From an uncultured Verrucomicrobiae bacterium (GTDB lineage Bacteria > Verrucomicrobiota > Verrucomicrobiia > Limisphaerales > UBA1096): a DNA stretch of 64,000 nucleotides. The stretch lies in the NCBI GenBank assembly GCA_937770485.1, contig CALJHX010000030.1, forward strand, positions 1 through 64,000, in the 5' to 3' direction. Position 1 is the stretch's first letter, and each line of letters opens with the position of its first letter. The notes under the pieces were generated by a model. That model made no database searches. It saw nothing but the letters and a program-made list of their open reading frames with translations, and was not told the origin of the DNA. The translations under genes and the position numbers were made by a program. Positions 42,597-51,975 of the stretch are shown piece by piece.

Positions 42597-45161
42597 TCAA
42601 TCCATAAACAGAAACTCGTTCGATAGCAACAATGCCTGTGCCAGTTCAGCCCACGGATTTGGCGCTGAGGACTTGCCGGAAGAAGACACCTTTAATTGAC
42701 TACGATCAACCACATAGCGATTGGCCAAGGCTAATTCATCCATTGCAGGTTCACGGCCAAGCACTTGCCCATACAGTTGACGAATGCCCTGCTCAGCCCC
42801 GCCGCTGTCTTGGCCCAAGCCCTGTGCCGCCGCCTCCGCTTGGGCGATTACGAACGGGCTGTTCAAAAGAAACAGCGACTGCTGCGGCACAGTGGTTTGG
42901 GAACGGCTCGGTGCGGAAATATCCGGGCACGGAAAATCGAATACGCGGAACAGGTCTGGCAACTTTTCGCGATCGATAAATGAGTACATCGTGCGTCGCC
43001 GGTTGGTGGAATCGTCGGGGCGCAACTCGTTCGGGCGCCCTCCGGTGCGGCGCTCCAGTTGGCCGGCGACGGAAAGCATCGAGTCGCGCATTGCCTCGAA
43101 ACCCAGCCGGCGGCGATTCATGCGCCAGAGCCATTTATTCTCCGGATCGGCTTTGCGATATTTTGGTCGATCGACACTCAATTGCTGCCAAGTGCTGGAA
43201 AGCAGGATCATCCGGTTCAGCTTTTTGATCGACCAATCGTTTTCCACCAGCCAAGTCGCCAAGTAATCGAGCAACTCCGGGTGGCTCGGGGCAGCACTCC
43301 GAACCCCAAAGTCACTCGGCGTGACCACAAACCCCTGGCCAAAGTGCCAGGCCCAAACTCGGTTCACGATCACCCGTGCCATGAGTGGATTGTCGCGATG
43401 CGCTATCCCCTTGGCCAAGGCCAGGCGACCGCTGCCGTTTAAAATTTCAAGCGCTCGGCTACCGGCATAAATCGCCGGCACATGTCGTTTCGCCACTTGG
43501 CCAAGTCGTTTCGAATCGCCGCGGAGGAACACTCGCTGAATCACCGGCTTGGCCCTATCCACCATCGACATGGACCGCGGCACAACCGCATCCCAATTTT
43601 CAAGAAAGACCCGCTCGATTTCGGCAAAATGTTTTCGCACTTCAGTACTTTCGTCGAGCGTATACAGATCTTCCGACTCGTCCACAGTCATCGTCGCCGG
43701 TGACTCCGCGGCATAAAGCACCTGCCGTAGTTGCTCACGGTTTGCATCGGCAAAGCCAGCTGCTTCCGGGGATTCCTTGCGCTTGGTTTTCCAATCGGTT
43801 TCGGTGCCCTCGAGCAACTCGCCGTAAACATCGGCGACGTCTGCCATGGACTCTATCGTCTCGTTTTCGAACGCCGCCAGGGCGAGCGGGTTCGCATTGC
43901 CGCTGGCTTTCCACTCGCTCACTTCGGCAGTGAAACGGCTCGGGATTTCCTCTCGCTTTAAATCGAACAATCGCCGCCAAAGCCCGAGTACCGGGTCGTT
44001 CGGTTGCTTGGCTCCGAGAAACTGCCGCCAGCGAATCACTCCCCCACTGGCGTATGCGGCGACTTCACGGATGACGCCGCGATCGGTGCGAATCACCGGC
44101 TGGGCCTGCGTCCGATGGGCCGGTGTTGATTGGACGATGTACCGCAAGTAGTCGCCAGACAAGGCTCGGAGTTCGTGCTGAATCTGTTGCCGCAACTTGG
44201 CGCGGAGAGCCCGGTATTTTTCGGATGTCTCTTTGAGCTTGGTTTGAAACTCGGCATCCTCGCCGCTGGCTTGGTCGGTGAGTTTCGGCCATTGATCCGG
44301 TGAAGGCTCTCGTGAACTCGCGAAGATGCCGTAAAGCGAGTAGTAGTCCTCGGTCAGGATTGGATCATATTTGTGATCGTGACACCGTGCGCAGGCGGCG
44401 GTCAGGCCGAGAAGCCCGCGGGTGACGACATCGATCCGGTCGTCGATGATCTCGTGCGGGAAAAAGTTATAGCGCGAACCGACCGTCAAAAAACCAAGAG
44501 CAGCAAGTGACTGTGAATCTTTCGTGCCGAGTAAATCGGCGGCGATTTGTTCGCGCACAAATTGATCGTAAGGCAGATCCTCGTTGAAGGCCCGGACGAC
44601 GTAGTCGCGGTAGGTGTATGCGAAGGGGTACTTGGGTTCCCCGGCATCGACGTAGCCTTTGGCATCGGCGTAGCGGGCGACATCTAGCCAGTGCCGGCCC
44701 CAGCGCTCGCCGTACTCCGGCGAAGCTAACAACCGATCGACAAGTTTCGTCATCGTTTGCTGTGGATTAGCCGCGTGTTCGTTTTCGAAAGCAGCTACCT
44801 CCACACTCGTCGGAGGCAAGCCGATCAAGTCAAAGTACGCGCGGCGAATGAGCGTTCGCGGCGACGCTTGTGACGATGGATCCATCCCGGCATCATTGAG
44901 TTTTCGGAGGATAAAGTGGTCGAGGGGCGAGCTTGGCCAAGCTCGGTCGGGCACCGTTGGGATCGGTGGATTTACAATGGGCTGAAAAGCCCAATGTTTC
45001 CTCCTTTCACCCTCCGCTTGGCCAAGCGGTGAAGCTGTGGAAACCAACAGCAACGCAAGCAACCAAGTGCCGGTTCGCTTGGCAAAGGTTTCAGTGATCG
45101 CTTTGGTTAGCAGAAAAATCAAGAGACGCAAAGATCCTATGCAGCGATGAATGGCTGACAA
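42597..45161 (-). CDS. PSD1 protein (DUF1549 and DUF1553 domains)
   Basis: About 854 residues, exported. A hydrophobic leader (TWLLALLLVSTASPLG) precedes DUF1549: WPSSPLDHFILRKLNDAGM, RRAYFDLIGLPPTSVEV, SPEYGERWGRHWLDVARYAD and CARCHDHKYDPILTEDYYSL, which includes a CxxCH. DUF1553 begins near NPLMARVIVNRVWAWHFGQG, with SWSIKKLNRMILLSSTWQQL-like and MYSFIDREKLPDLFRVFDFP. No separate N-terminal cytochrome domain is present. The first in-frame start is TTG at 45161 and no ATG lies before the conserved part, so the start is uncertain. Two palindrome copies (44932-44941, 45017-45026) lie within the first 80 codons. Confidence 0.92.
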   Translation of the reverse strand: MSAIHRCIGSLRLLIFLLTKAITETFAKRTGTWLLALLLVSTASPLGQAEGERRKHWAFQPIVNPPIPTVPDRAWPSSPLDHFILRKLNDAGMDPSSQASPRTLIRRAYFDLIGLPPTSVEVAAFENEHAANPQQTMTKLVDRLLASPEYGERWGRHWLDVARYADAKGYVDAGEPKYPFAYTYRDYVVRAFNEDLPYDQFVREQIAADLLGTKDSQSLAALGFLTVGSRYNFFPHEIIDDRIDVVTRGLLGLTAACARCHDHKYDPILTEDYYSLYGIFASSREPSPDQWPKLTDQASGEDAEFQTKLKETSEKYRALRAKLRQQIQHELRALSGDYLRYIVQSTPAHRTQAQPVIRTDRGVIREVAAYASGGVIRWRQFLGAKQPNDPVLGLWRRLFDLKREEIPSRFTAEVSEWKASGNANPLALAAFENETIESMADVADVYGELLEGTETDWKTKRKESPEAAGFADANREQLRQVLYAAESPATMTVDESEDLYTLDESTEVRKHFAEIERVFLENWDAVVPRSMSMVDRAKPVIQRVFLRGDSKRLGQVAKRHVPAIYAGSRALEILNGSGRLALAKGIAHRDNPLMARVIVNRVWAWHFGQGFVVTPSDFGVRSAAPSHPELLDYLATWLVENDWSIKKLNRMILLSSTWQQLSVDRPKYRKADPENKWLWRMNRRRLGFEAMRDSMLSVAGQLERRTGGRPNELRPDDSTNRRRTMYSFIDREKLPDLFRVFDFPCPDISAPSRSQTTVPQQSLFLLNSPFVIAQAEAAAQGLGQDSGGAEQGIRQLYGQVLGREPAMDELALANRYVVDRSQLKVSSSGKSSAPNPWAELAQALLLSNEFLFMD
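45014..45029. repeat. 16-bp perfect palindrome copy inside the PSD1 gene
   Basis: CCGCTTGGCCAAGCGG. Another 16-bp perfect copy, GAGCTTGGCCAAGCTC, lies 70 bases away at 44929-44944 with different outer bases, showing that the arms vary but always stay complementary. Confidence 0.85.
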
Positions 45162-45177
45162 GTGAAAAACCGGTGAA

Positions 45178-46362
45178 TCAGTCGGATTCGCTCAAGCGCT
45201 TGGTCGGTTTTTCGTAGAGCATCTCGTGCGCTTCCTGGAGAATGCCCGGAATACGCCCGGCGAACGGGCTGTTAGCCAAGGCGGCGGTTAGGTTGAGTTC
45301 GGCGGCCTTGGCGGCGGTTTCACCGGGGAACCAGTGGTCGGCCTGGCCGAGCAGATTGTAGCGCATCTTCCCCCAATCGACCAAATCGAGTGACTTGGCG
45401 TAAGTCCAAAGCCGGATAATTTCGAGCACGTTGATCGAGCCAGGGACGTCGAAATATTCAGGAAGATTTTCGTGCCAGAGATCGCACCAATCCTGCCCCA
45501 ACACGTTGGCCATTTCGGCGCGGAGCCGGGCCTCGACCGGCGCGACTGTTTCGGCGATGAGGTTGTACTGCTCGAGCGCGGCAATGTGCTCGTCGAAGTC
45601 GCTTGGCTTGGCAGCACCGCAACTTAGCGTGTGCACCTGAGGGCGGTTCAGGCAGTACAACGCGTTGAACTGCATCGGCGAGAGAGGCTGGCAGAGATCG
45701 ACCAACTTGGGCGGCGGCGCGTACAGTTTGCCGCCCTTGTCGTTGGGGCTGATGATGAACACGCCCATGTCACGCCGGGCGGCCGCCTCGATACACGACC
45801 AATTCAGGTCGTTGACAAAGTACCAGTGCAGGTTCACGTACTCGAATGCGTCGCTCTCGATCGCCTGCCGGATGATGTGCGGCGGCGCGTGCGTCGAAAA
45901 CCCGATGTGCCGCACACGGCCCTCGTCGATGAGCTTGTAAACCGCCTCCACACAGCCGCCCTTGCGCAGCGACCAGTCGAGGAACTGCGCGTTGTTGACG
46001 CCGTGCAGTGACAGCAAGTCAACGTGGTCGAGTTGCAGGTGGCTCATCGACTTGTCGAAGGTGTCGAGAAACTCCTTCTGCGTGGCGAACGGCGCGACCT
46101 TGGTTTGGACAATTATCTGGTCGCGAGGCAATTTCGGCAGCACAAGGCCAAGCTGCATCTCGGACGAACCATAGCCGCGTGCGGTCTCGATGTGGTTGAT
46201 ACCCAACTCAAGAGCCCGGTGAATCGTCGCCTCCAAGTTTGCCTGGCCATCTGCCGGCACCTCACTGGGGTCGATGTCGTTCCACTTATGCTGGTAGCGC
46301 ATTCCCCCGCAGGAGAAGACCGGAACCTGTAACTCAGTTTTGCCAAACCGCCGATATTTCAC
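45178..46362 (-). CDS. Aldo/keto reductase
   Basis: 394 residues of the aldo/keto reductase TIM barrel: [40 protein letters not shown] (the Tyr of the catalytic site in ARGYG), IIVQTKVAP with the Lys, and [12 protein letters not shown] with the His. The long C-terminal extension ([18 protein letters not shown]-like region to the end) is typical of the predicted oxidoreductases of the aldo/keto group in this phylum and often carries ferredoxin-like cysteines; here Cys residues occur near [14 protein letters not shown], but no full iron-sulfur motif is seen. Substrate unknown. Confidence 0.9.
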   Translation of the reverse strand: MKYRRFGKTELQVPVFSCGGMRYQHKWNDIDPSEVPADGQANLEATIHRALELGINHIETARGYGSSEMQLGLVLPKLPRDQIIVQTKVAPFATQKEFLDTFDKSMSHLQLDHVDLLSLHGVNNAQFLDWSLRKGGCVEAVYKLIDEGRVRHIGFSTHAPPHIIRQAIESDAFEYVNLHWYFVNDLNWSCIEAAARRDMGVFIISPNDKGGKLYAPPPKLVDLCQPLSPMQFNALYCLNRPQVHTLSCGAAKPSDFDEHIAALEQYNLIAETVAPVEARLRAEMANVLGQDWCDLWHENLPEYFDVPGSINVLEIIRLWTYAKSLDLVDWGKMRYNLLGQADHWFPGETAAKAAELNLTAALANSPFAGRIPGILQEAHEMLYEKPTKRLSESD

Positions 46363-46437
46363 GTTGCGACAGTCTGGGGTTTAAGCAGGAGGGATTCAAG
46401 AAGAACAAGCGCTAGGCCAAAAGGGTGGCCGGGGGGA

Positions 46438-46743
46438 TCACTCGCCTTGAAGTCCGAAGCGAACTACGGTCTCGTCCGGCCGGGCCAGTCCAAGCTGTTC
46501 GCGGGCCAACCGCTCGACGGTCTTGGGGTCGGTCTTGAGGGAATCTATCTCGAGTCGAAGTCGGCGGCTGGCTACTTCCTCATGTTGGATTTGCTTGTCC
46601 AACCGGACGATCTGCTGACGCATCACCTCGTTTTGATGCATAAGCGGGAAGTAAAGAACGCCCACCCAGACCAAAGCCGTAATCACCGACAACAATGCAG
46701 CCACATGGGTCAGCTTGTCCCAGATACTGGTATTGACGTTCAT
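46438..46743 (-). CDS. Septum formation initiator (FtsB/DivIC-like)
   Basis: 101 residues: short cytoplasmic start, one membrane helix (VAALLSVITALVWVGVLYF), a coiled coil (VMRQQIVRLDKQIQHEEVAS and RRLRLEIDSLKTD) and the family end TVERLAREQLGLARPDETVV. FtsB links the divisome parts FtsL and FtsQ. ATG 46741-46743 is chosen over a TTG 20 codons upstream because it fits the usual length. Confidence 0.85.
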   Translation of the reverse strand: MNVNTSIWDKLTHVAALLSVITALVWVGVLYFPLMHQNEVMRQQIVRLDKQIQHEEVASRRLRLEIDSLKTDPKTVERLAREQLGLARPDETVVRFGLQGE

Positions 46744-46854
46744 CTCCTTGGTGGGCGTGATGCCCAAGCACGAACTCAGATCACGAACAGTAGCCACAGC
46801 CAAAGCCGGGGATCAACCAAAAAATAAAGAAACCTGGAGTCGAATCTGAGCGGA

Positions 46855-47793
46855 TCAAACCTCCGCGTTATCGAAAAGCGACTCAATGTTATTCTTGGCT
46901 AAGCCGCCCGGCTGATCGATCGGGCTCAAAGCCTTCTTCAAGTACTCTACGGCATCGGCCGCACGCTGAACGCTCTTGGGCAGGGCAGCCCCGGCGGCAT
47001 TTGGATGCCCACCTCCCTGCAACTGCTTGGCCACCGGCAACGCCTCTCCATCTGAGCTTCGCAAGCTCACCATGAACTGGTTGCCCCCGATTCGGTTGAG
47101 TGTCAACAACACTCGGTGAGGCATGTTTGGCTCACCCAACAATCGATGCAGAATCACGTTCGAGTTGCCCACCACCGTCTTGACCAAGCCAACCGTTGGA
47201 GAAATTTTCTGGATGTTTTGTCGGCTCCAGTTCAGCCCCATCGGATCCTCCACCTCACGCTTGACCCGCATCACCTGCAGAAGCGGATGCTCCAGCAGCT
47301 TTTCCGGATCGCCATTCACAAGTGAATAGATATTCCAAAACCCGTAAGTCTTCACAAGCGTGCCGTGGTCGTTGGCTAACTCGAAATCCGGGTCATCCTG
47401 CAGGAACAAGTCGCCGACATTCGCGAGGTGCACCAACCGGTCCAGCGTCTCCGACTCAAGCCCGTGTTCCCTGCACAACTCGTACGCCAGTAGACAGGCA
47501 CTCTTGCTCTGGTCATGCACCAGGCGTGCCTTGGTTGGTTTTGCCGTGGTGATATGATGATCCACTACCACCCAGTTGATACGGTCCATCCGCTCCTCAA
47601 AGGCGAGGTCGCTCACCCAAGCAGCGCTTTCGCGGAGGCAACGACTGTGCCAAGCATGAGTCTGGTAGGCGAGCAGCCGAACCTCCTCCCCGTACAACGT
47701 GGCGGAAAGCTTCTGAAGCAGCATGCCAGAGAGCAACCCGTCCAGGTCGCCGTCGTGCGTGATGATAATTTCGGGTTTGGAAAGCGGGCCCAT
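46855..47793 (-). CDS. DHH family phosphoesterase
   Basis: 312 residues. DHH motifs: IIITHDGDLDGLLSG near residue 15 (metal site DxD), WVVVDHHITTAK near residue 75, and the DHHA1 ending LQGGGHPNAAGAALP near residue 258. DHH phosphoesterases include RecJ-like nucleases, oligoribonuclease-like NrnA and cyclic-di-AMP phosphodiesterases; this one lacks RecJ's length and fits the short NrnA-like group. Length and motifs support a cytosolic enzyme. Confidence 0.88.
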   Translation of the reverse strand: MGPLSKPEIIITHDGDLDGLLSGMLLQKLSATLYGEEVRLLAYQTHAWHSRCLRESAAWVSDLAFEERMDRINWVVVDHHITTAKPTKARLVHDQSKSACLLAYELCREHGLESETLDRLVHLANVGDLFLQDDPDFELANDHGTLVKTYGFWNIYSLVNGDPEKLLEHPLLQVMRVKREVEDPMGLNWSRQNIQKISPTVGLVKTVVGNSNVILHRLLGEPNMPHRVLLTLNRIGGNQFMVSLRSSDGEALPVAKQLQGGGHPNAAGAALPKSVQRAADAVEYLKKALSPIDQPGGLAKNNIESLFDNAEV

Positions 47794-48006
47794 AATGCGG
47801 CGGGAAGGCTACAACAACTTTTGGCACAACCAAGGCCAAAGTCACAAAGAAGTTCTGAAAAATAATCAGACGGCTCAAAGTGGTAAAAGTAGGTTTTTAA
47901 TGCCGGCCCGATCTGTATCATTTTCTTATCGCTGCGCAAATCCACATCGACGTTTCATGGCGGTGGGGGTTTGCTGCTCAATCTTAGCAAAAAACCACCA
48001 CAAAAG

Positions 48007-48711
48007 TCAGTTCGTACTGCGCAAACTCAGCCAAGAAAAAGAGGGATTTAAAACAGCTTCAGAACACAGTCCAGGCAATGAAATTGCCGAGTATCTAATT
48101 CCGTAAACCAAAAACACCCCGATATAAAAAACAAGGATTAGGGTGTAAGGGGTGACTTCCTTCTTTTTAATTAAGTCCGCTATCAATAATACGACTGCTA
48201 TACCAATAATTAAAACATTTGAGATAACAACCGCCAGATTAAAGTCCGCATCGTGAAAACCCTAAAGTAAACACTTCAACCCTGGAAGTATCATCAGCAA
48301 TTCGGTTCTGATGATGTACCGCATGTGCCGGGCAGAATTCCTCCTGTAAACCATTGAAAGCGGATGGAATTCGGAGAAGATAAAAAGCTGCGCGATGCTC
48401 AAAATATGACCGGCAATAGCAGCTCTTGGCGACGGTAAAAAAACTCATTTATTGTATGTTTTTTTTGTTATTAGGAACAATGAAAGAATCAATAGAGGTG
48501 CGGTTACATAAGAAAACCCACCGACGAAATGATGTAGTCTTACTTTCCCGCAACCAATCAACAGCGGCTGAGTTATGAGCATTAATATCCACGTGGACAT
48601 CAGGACTCCGTGAACCTGATGCAGTAATTGGAATTTTCCAAAAACTTGAAAACGGATGAAATAATTCTTATTTAAACAAGAATTATTTATCATATATAAG
48701 GTTGAAAACAA
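48007..48711 (-). pseudogene. Decayed membrane protein gene
   Basis: Three pieces line up in order on the minus strand. The first (ATG 48711) reads HGVLMSTWILMLITQPLLIG, CGKVRLHHFVGGFSYVTAPL and LLILSLFLITKK. After a frame change come NEFFYRRQELLLPVIF, then HMRYIIRTELLMILPGLK. After an in-frame TAG the same frame runs on through LAVVISNVLIIGIAVVLLIA, DLIKKKEVTPYTLILVFYIG and VFLVYGIRYSAISLP to TGA 48007-48009. Each piece is hydrophobic and continuous with the next, so an ancestral protein of about 230 residues with five or six helices has been broken by at least two lesions. Its family is not one I can name. Confidence 0.6.
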
Positions 48712-48827
48712 AAGCCCTATGAGTTTGAATTTCTTTGATTAGACGGTGTTCATGACTTCCTATTACCGATCAACGAATTTTGAACGGCTTTGTTAACGAC
48801 AAGCCCATGGCGTTTAGGTGGTGAAGT

Positions 48828-48900
48828 TTATTCCCTTCCAGCTTTTAGGTCTTCAGCCATCTTACCGTCGTGTTTGCGGAGGATGTCAGCGATAGCTCAT
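48828..48900 (-). repeat. Isolated ankyrin tail remnant
   Basis: Codes AIADILRKHDGKMAEDLKAGRE then TAA 48828-48830, a diverged copy of the common tail with no ankyrin repeats before it. It lies beside the SUI1 gene end. Confidence 0.65.
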
Positions 48901-48926
48901 TGGTGAGCTTGAATCCTGTTCAACAC

Positions 48927-49358
48927 TTACCCGCCGGCGAACACTGGCTTGAAGCCCGCCTCGATCAGGATGCTCTTCACCTCTTCGCGCTTGTCGCCCT
49001 GGATTTCGATACGGCCCTCTTTCACAGTCCCGCCGACGCTGCAGGCTTTTTGCATCTTTCTAGCGAGATCCTTTTTCTCTGGCAGACTAATCCCCGGGAA
49101 ATTGCTCACGACCGTTACGGCCTTGCCGCCGCGATGCGCGGTCTGGCGGATGATGTCCACGCGTCCTCGATTCGTGTTCTTCTTCCCGCGCTTAGAGGTT
49201 TTCTCTGGCACACCGGCAGACGCCGCGTATGACGGCTCCACGTTTGGAGAATCCTCCGGCCCAGCGGGCAATCCTTCCAACCCCTCCAGCGCGCCAAATG
49301 GATTCTGCTTCAAGCTTTCGCCCCCGCCCGTTGGTATACGTTGCTTCTTTCGACTCAT
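48927..49358 (-). CDS. SUI1-family translation factor
   Basis: 143 residues with a low-complexity N-terminal half and a C-terminal SUI1 (eIF1-like) domain: GGKAVTVVSNFPGISLPEKK, LARKMQKACSVGGTVKEGRI and EIQGDKREEVKSILIEAGF. Bacterial SUI1 proteins (YciH-like) resemble eukaryotic initiation factor 1 and may influence start-codon choice or stress translation. The extended Pro/Gly/Ser front is common in this phylum. Surrounding DNA is mostly remnants, so this intact gene stands out. Confidence 0.92.
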   Translation of the reverse strand: MSRKKQRIPTGGGESLKQNPFGALEGLEGLPAGPEDSPNVEPSYAASAGVPEKTSKRGKKNTNRGRVDIIRQTAHRGGKAVTVVSNFPGISLPEKKDLARKMQKACSVGGTVKEGRIEIQGDKREEVKSILIEAGFKPVFAGG

Positions 49359-49417
49359 CTTTCTTACTCATGGGAAAGGTTAGAACGTAGTTGGCAGCAT
49401 TCTGAAAATCAACCTGA

Positions 49418-49931
49418 TTAACAATTGCTGGGTTTCCAGAATAGATCCAAAACTGAGGGTTGATGGCTAATTCGCTGAAACTTTACGTCGACACCCCGAA
49501 CCATAACCCTGCTGCGTCCAGCACGGGTTGCTAGTGCAACGCTAACCGGCAGACTGTTTTCATTGAATCTTTTTGCGGTTCCAGTCGGTTCCAATTCAAC
49601 CTTCGTCTGGGCTTCGTGTTTTCGGAGGACGTCGGAGATTTCATCGTGAGCATAGTCTAACGGTGTATTGGCATTAATACTCAACGCATTCACATCCGCA
49701 TCATAGGGCAGAAGCAGTTCAGCTATTTCCTTGTGGTCGCTACTAGCTGCACCAAGCAAAAGGATCATATCCGTTATCCTCCTTCACCTTCACCATTCAC
49801 ATTCGCACCAGCATCTAAGTGCTGTTTAATAGCTTCGTCCCATTCGTCAGCAGATTCGTGAATATCCACTCTTAGCCCACTCCCCACCAAAACAGTGCGG
49901 CTGCGATTGTTGTGAGTAGGAGGTGTTTCAT
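49418..49931 (-). pseudogene. Decayed ankyrin-repeat lipoprotein
   Basis: ATG 49929-49931 opens leader MKHLLLTTIAAALFWWGVG, whose frame stops at once; the lipobox Cys is gone. Another frame resumes with LRVDIHESADEWDEAIKQHL and DAGANVNGEGEGG, stops, then a third gives GAASSDHKEIAELLLPYDAD, VNALSINANTPLDYAHDEIS and DVLRKHEAQTKVELEPTGT, a diverged tail, and continues into 40 unrelated residues. The ATG overlaps the TGA of the preceding tail copy (49928-49971). Confidence 0.65.
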
Positions 49932-49971
49932 TTCCCTTCAGCTTCCAGTTGCTTCTTGGTCTTGCCGCCGT
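49928..49971 (-). repeat. Ankyrin tail copy directly after the lactonase gene
   Basis: Codes NGGKTKKQLEAEGK then TGA. It begins at the base after the lactonase stop codon (49972-49974) and its TGA overlaps the next ATG, so a whole payload gene is bounded by tail sequence with no spare bases. Confidence 0.75.
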
Positions 49972-51009
49972 TTACTTCGATTCCCCCGGTATAAACTGAA
50001 CCCACGACGGCCCTTGTCCGGTGGGTTGCTGATAAATACGATTCAGCTTGCCGCTCGTTGAGTCACGCTTGTAGACGTGCAGATCATGCGAACGCTGTCC
50101 GGCGGCTATCATCCATTTGTTATCCGGATCGAGGTTAAAGGAGCGCGGTATGACGCCGGTCACAAACTGCCCGATGCTTGTGAGCTTACCGGTCTTTGCG
50201 TCCACCGAAAAACCAGCGATGGAGTTGTGGCCGCGATTGGAGGCGTAAACGAATCTACCATCGCGGGTGATCTCGATGTCGGCGCAGGTGTTTTGGCTAC
50301 CATCGAAATCCTTCGGCAGCGTGCTTTGTGAATGGAACGCTTTGAGCTGGCCGGTATCGCGGTTGAAATGATACGCCGTAACGCTGTCGCCTTTTTCATC
50401 ATCGCAATAAACGACAGGCAGCCCGGGATGAAACGCCAGGTGTCTCGGCTCGAGCCCGGCAGCCGGGCTCGCAGTAAGCGGATCGTTTTTCGTAAGTTTG
50501 CCTGACTTGGCATCGAAACGGAATTGGTAGACGGCATTCGGACCGGTGTGGGGAACAAAGGCAAAGCGGTTGGAACTGTCCGTGAGGATGGCGTGCGCGC
50601 AGCGCTTGGTTTCAATTCGACTGAGCGCACCCGTCTTGACTGCACCGTTTTCCGCCAGGGCATGACTGCCCACCACGCCGTCGCTGTAGCTGGCCCAGAG
50701 TAAAGTTTTTCCGGTCTGATCCGTTGCCACGTAGGCGGCATTGGCGCCGATTTTGGTCAGGCCAAGCGGGACCAACTTCTTCCCGGCATGGTCGATGCGA
50801 AAGGCTGCTACGCTGTTGGCGCTGCGAACCGAGACGTAGAGCCGCTGTCCGTCCGGGCTGACAAATTGCGAGCCGGGAGAGCCGGGAAGGTCGTATTTCG
50901 CATGATGTTCAAGTTTGCCGGAGTCGGACTGGAGTTCATAAAGATGCAGGGCGTTGTCCTTGCCGGCGGATACCGTCACAAGCATGGCAGCGATCAGGGC
51001 GTTTTGCAT
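49972..51009 (-). CDS. Lactonase-family beta-propeller protein
   Basis: 345 residues with a short hydrophobic start (MQNALIAAMLVTVSAG) and a seven-bladed propeller of the 6-phosphogluconolactonase/YkgB family: HLYELQSDSGKLEHHAKYDL, VSPDGQRLYVSVRSANSVAA, YVATDQTGKTLLWASYSDG, PRHLAFHPGLPVVYCDDEKG, TCADIEITRDGRFVYASNRG and VIPRSFNLDPDNKWMIAAGQ. Family members hydrolyse 6-phosphogluconolactone, but exported ones may act otherwise. Same strand as the pseudopilin and EEP genes; all are separated by ankyrin-tail fragments. Confidence 0.9.
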   Translation of the reverse strand: MQNALIAAMLVTVSAGKDNALHLYELQSDSGKLEHHAKYDLPGSPGSQFVSPDGQRLYVSVRSANSVAAFRIDHAGKKLVPLGLTKIGANAAYVATDQTGKTLLWASYSDGVVGSHALAENGAVKTGALSRIETKRCAHAILTDSSNRFAFVPHTGPNAVYQFRFDAKSGKLTKNDPLTASPAAGLEPRHLAFHPGLPVVYCDDEKGDSVTAYHFNRDTGQLKAFHSQSTLPKDFDGSQNTCADIEITRDGRFVYASNRGHNSIAGFSVDAKTGKLTSIGQFVTGVIPRSFNLDPDNKWMIAAGQRSHDLHVYKRDSTSGKLNRIYQQPTGQGPSWVQFIPGESK

Positions 51010-51075
51010 AGGGACGCAGACGCTAAACTTGGAATGCGAATGAAAAAAGGCTTATTTTATCTCTCAATGAATCTG

Positions 51076-51125
51076 TCACTTCCCTTCAGCTTTCAATTCT
51101 TTACCCGTCTTGCCGCCGTGTTTTC
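51076..51125 (-). repeat. Ankyrin tail copy after the pseudopilin gene
   Basis: Codes KHGGKTGKELKAEGK then TGA 51076-51078, about 20 bases past the pseudopilin stop. No ankyrin repeats precede it. Confidence 0.75.
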
Positions 51126-51144
51126 TATAGCTGAAACCGAGGTG

Positions 51145-51951
51145 TCAAAGCCGCGCCTTAATGACTTTGCCTGCGTAGTCCCCCAAATCCTCCTGGTACG
51201 CATAATATTGGCGGGCGCCCGGATTCCAGCTGTGGATGAAATACATTTGTCCGAACTTCACCCAGCGAACCGACCCGTCCACGTATGCCTGGTTGCCCCC
51301 CGTGGGAAAGCCGGCGTTATTGGCATGGGCCGGGTATCCTCCAAAAGCGGTTGGGCGACCGCCCCCCCATTTCCCGTCGATTCTTGCCGCGAGATCAGCA
51401 GCAATCAACATGCGGGGACTGACATTGCCGGAGTCAACCGGGCTGCGGGACTTGAAGGAGCCCGCCGGGTTGGTCCAGGTTTTGATTCCCCCAAAGTACT
51501 GGTAACCTGTAATGACCGACGGCCACTGTGTTTCCCAGACCGGGTAATGCTGGCCTGACCTGTAGCCTTTCAGGGGGTTGCCGGTATATTTCACACCGGG
51601 ACAACTAAACACGGGATTCATGGACAGGCCATTGTAGGTGTATGGATCATTTCGCTCATCATAGCCGGCCGCTTTCCGGTGGGCCAGGTTGTACGGCACC
51701 CACGCAGCGACCTCCGGCGGATCAAAGGCCGTCAACACGGTATTGTGCCTTGCGATGAGGTAAACGCCCTCGTTGTCACCGACATACATCTCCGCCGCCG
51801 TCGCGATTTGTTTCATGTTGCTCATGCAGGTGGCCTGAAGCGCCTTGGCCTTCGCCTTGGCAAGGGCGGGCAGCAACAGAGCCGCCAGAATTGCGATGAT
51901 AGCGATTACCACCAGCAACTCGATGAGAGTGAAACCTTTAATTCTTTTCAT
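51145..51951 (-). CDS. Type II secretion pseudopilin-like protein (H-X9-DG family)
   Basis: 268 residues: class III signal [20 protein letters not shown] with Glu at +5 of the processed end, then a pseudopilin helix ([20 protein letters not shown]). The C-terminus contains [20 protein letters not shown], close to the H-X9-DG pattern seen in the very abundant planctomycetal and verrucomicrobial prepilin-like family. Role unknown, probably secreted or part of a pilus-like system. Its ATG overlaps the stop (ATGA) of the preceding tail copy. Confidence 0.9.
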   Translation of the reverse strand: MKRIKGFTLIELLVVIAIIAILAALLLPALAKAKAKALQATCMSNMKQIATAAEMYVGDNEGVYLIARHNTVLTAFDPPEVAAWVPYNLAHRKAAGYDERNDPYTYNGLSMNPVFSCPGVKYTGNPLKGYRSGQHYPVWETQWPSVITGYQYFGGIKTWTNPAGSFKSRSPVDSGNVSPRMLIAADLAARIDGKWGGGRPTAFGGYPAHANNAGFPTGGNQAYVDGSVRWVKFGQMYFIHSWNPGARQYYAYQEDLGDYAGKVIKARL

Positions 51952-51975
51952 TTGCCTTCAGCTCTCAATTCTTCA
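51948..51975 (-). repeat. Short ankyrin tail copy after the EEP gene
   Basis: Codes EELRAEGK then TGA. It begins directly after the stop codon region of the EEP lipoprotein gene, and its TGA overlaps the pseudopilin ATG. The tail carries the Shine-Dalgarno-like GAAGGCAA. Confidence 0.7.

Noticed and set aside
47723-48106. A 127-codon plus-strand open frame
   Set aside because: It is mostly opposite the DHH phosphoesterase gene and a decayed membrane gene; composition and content give no support.
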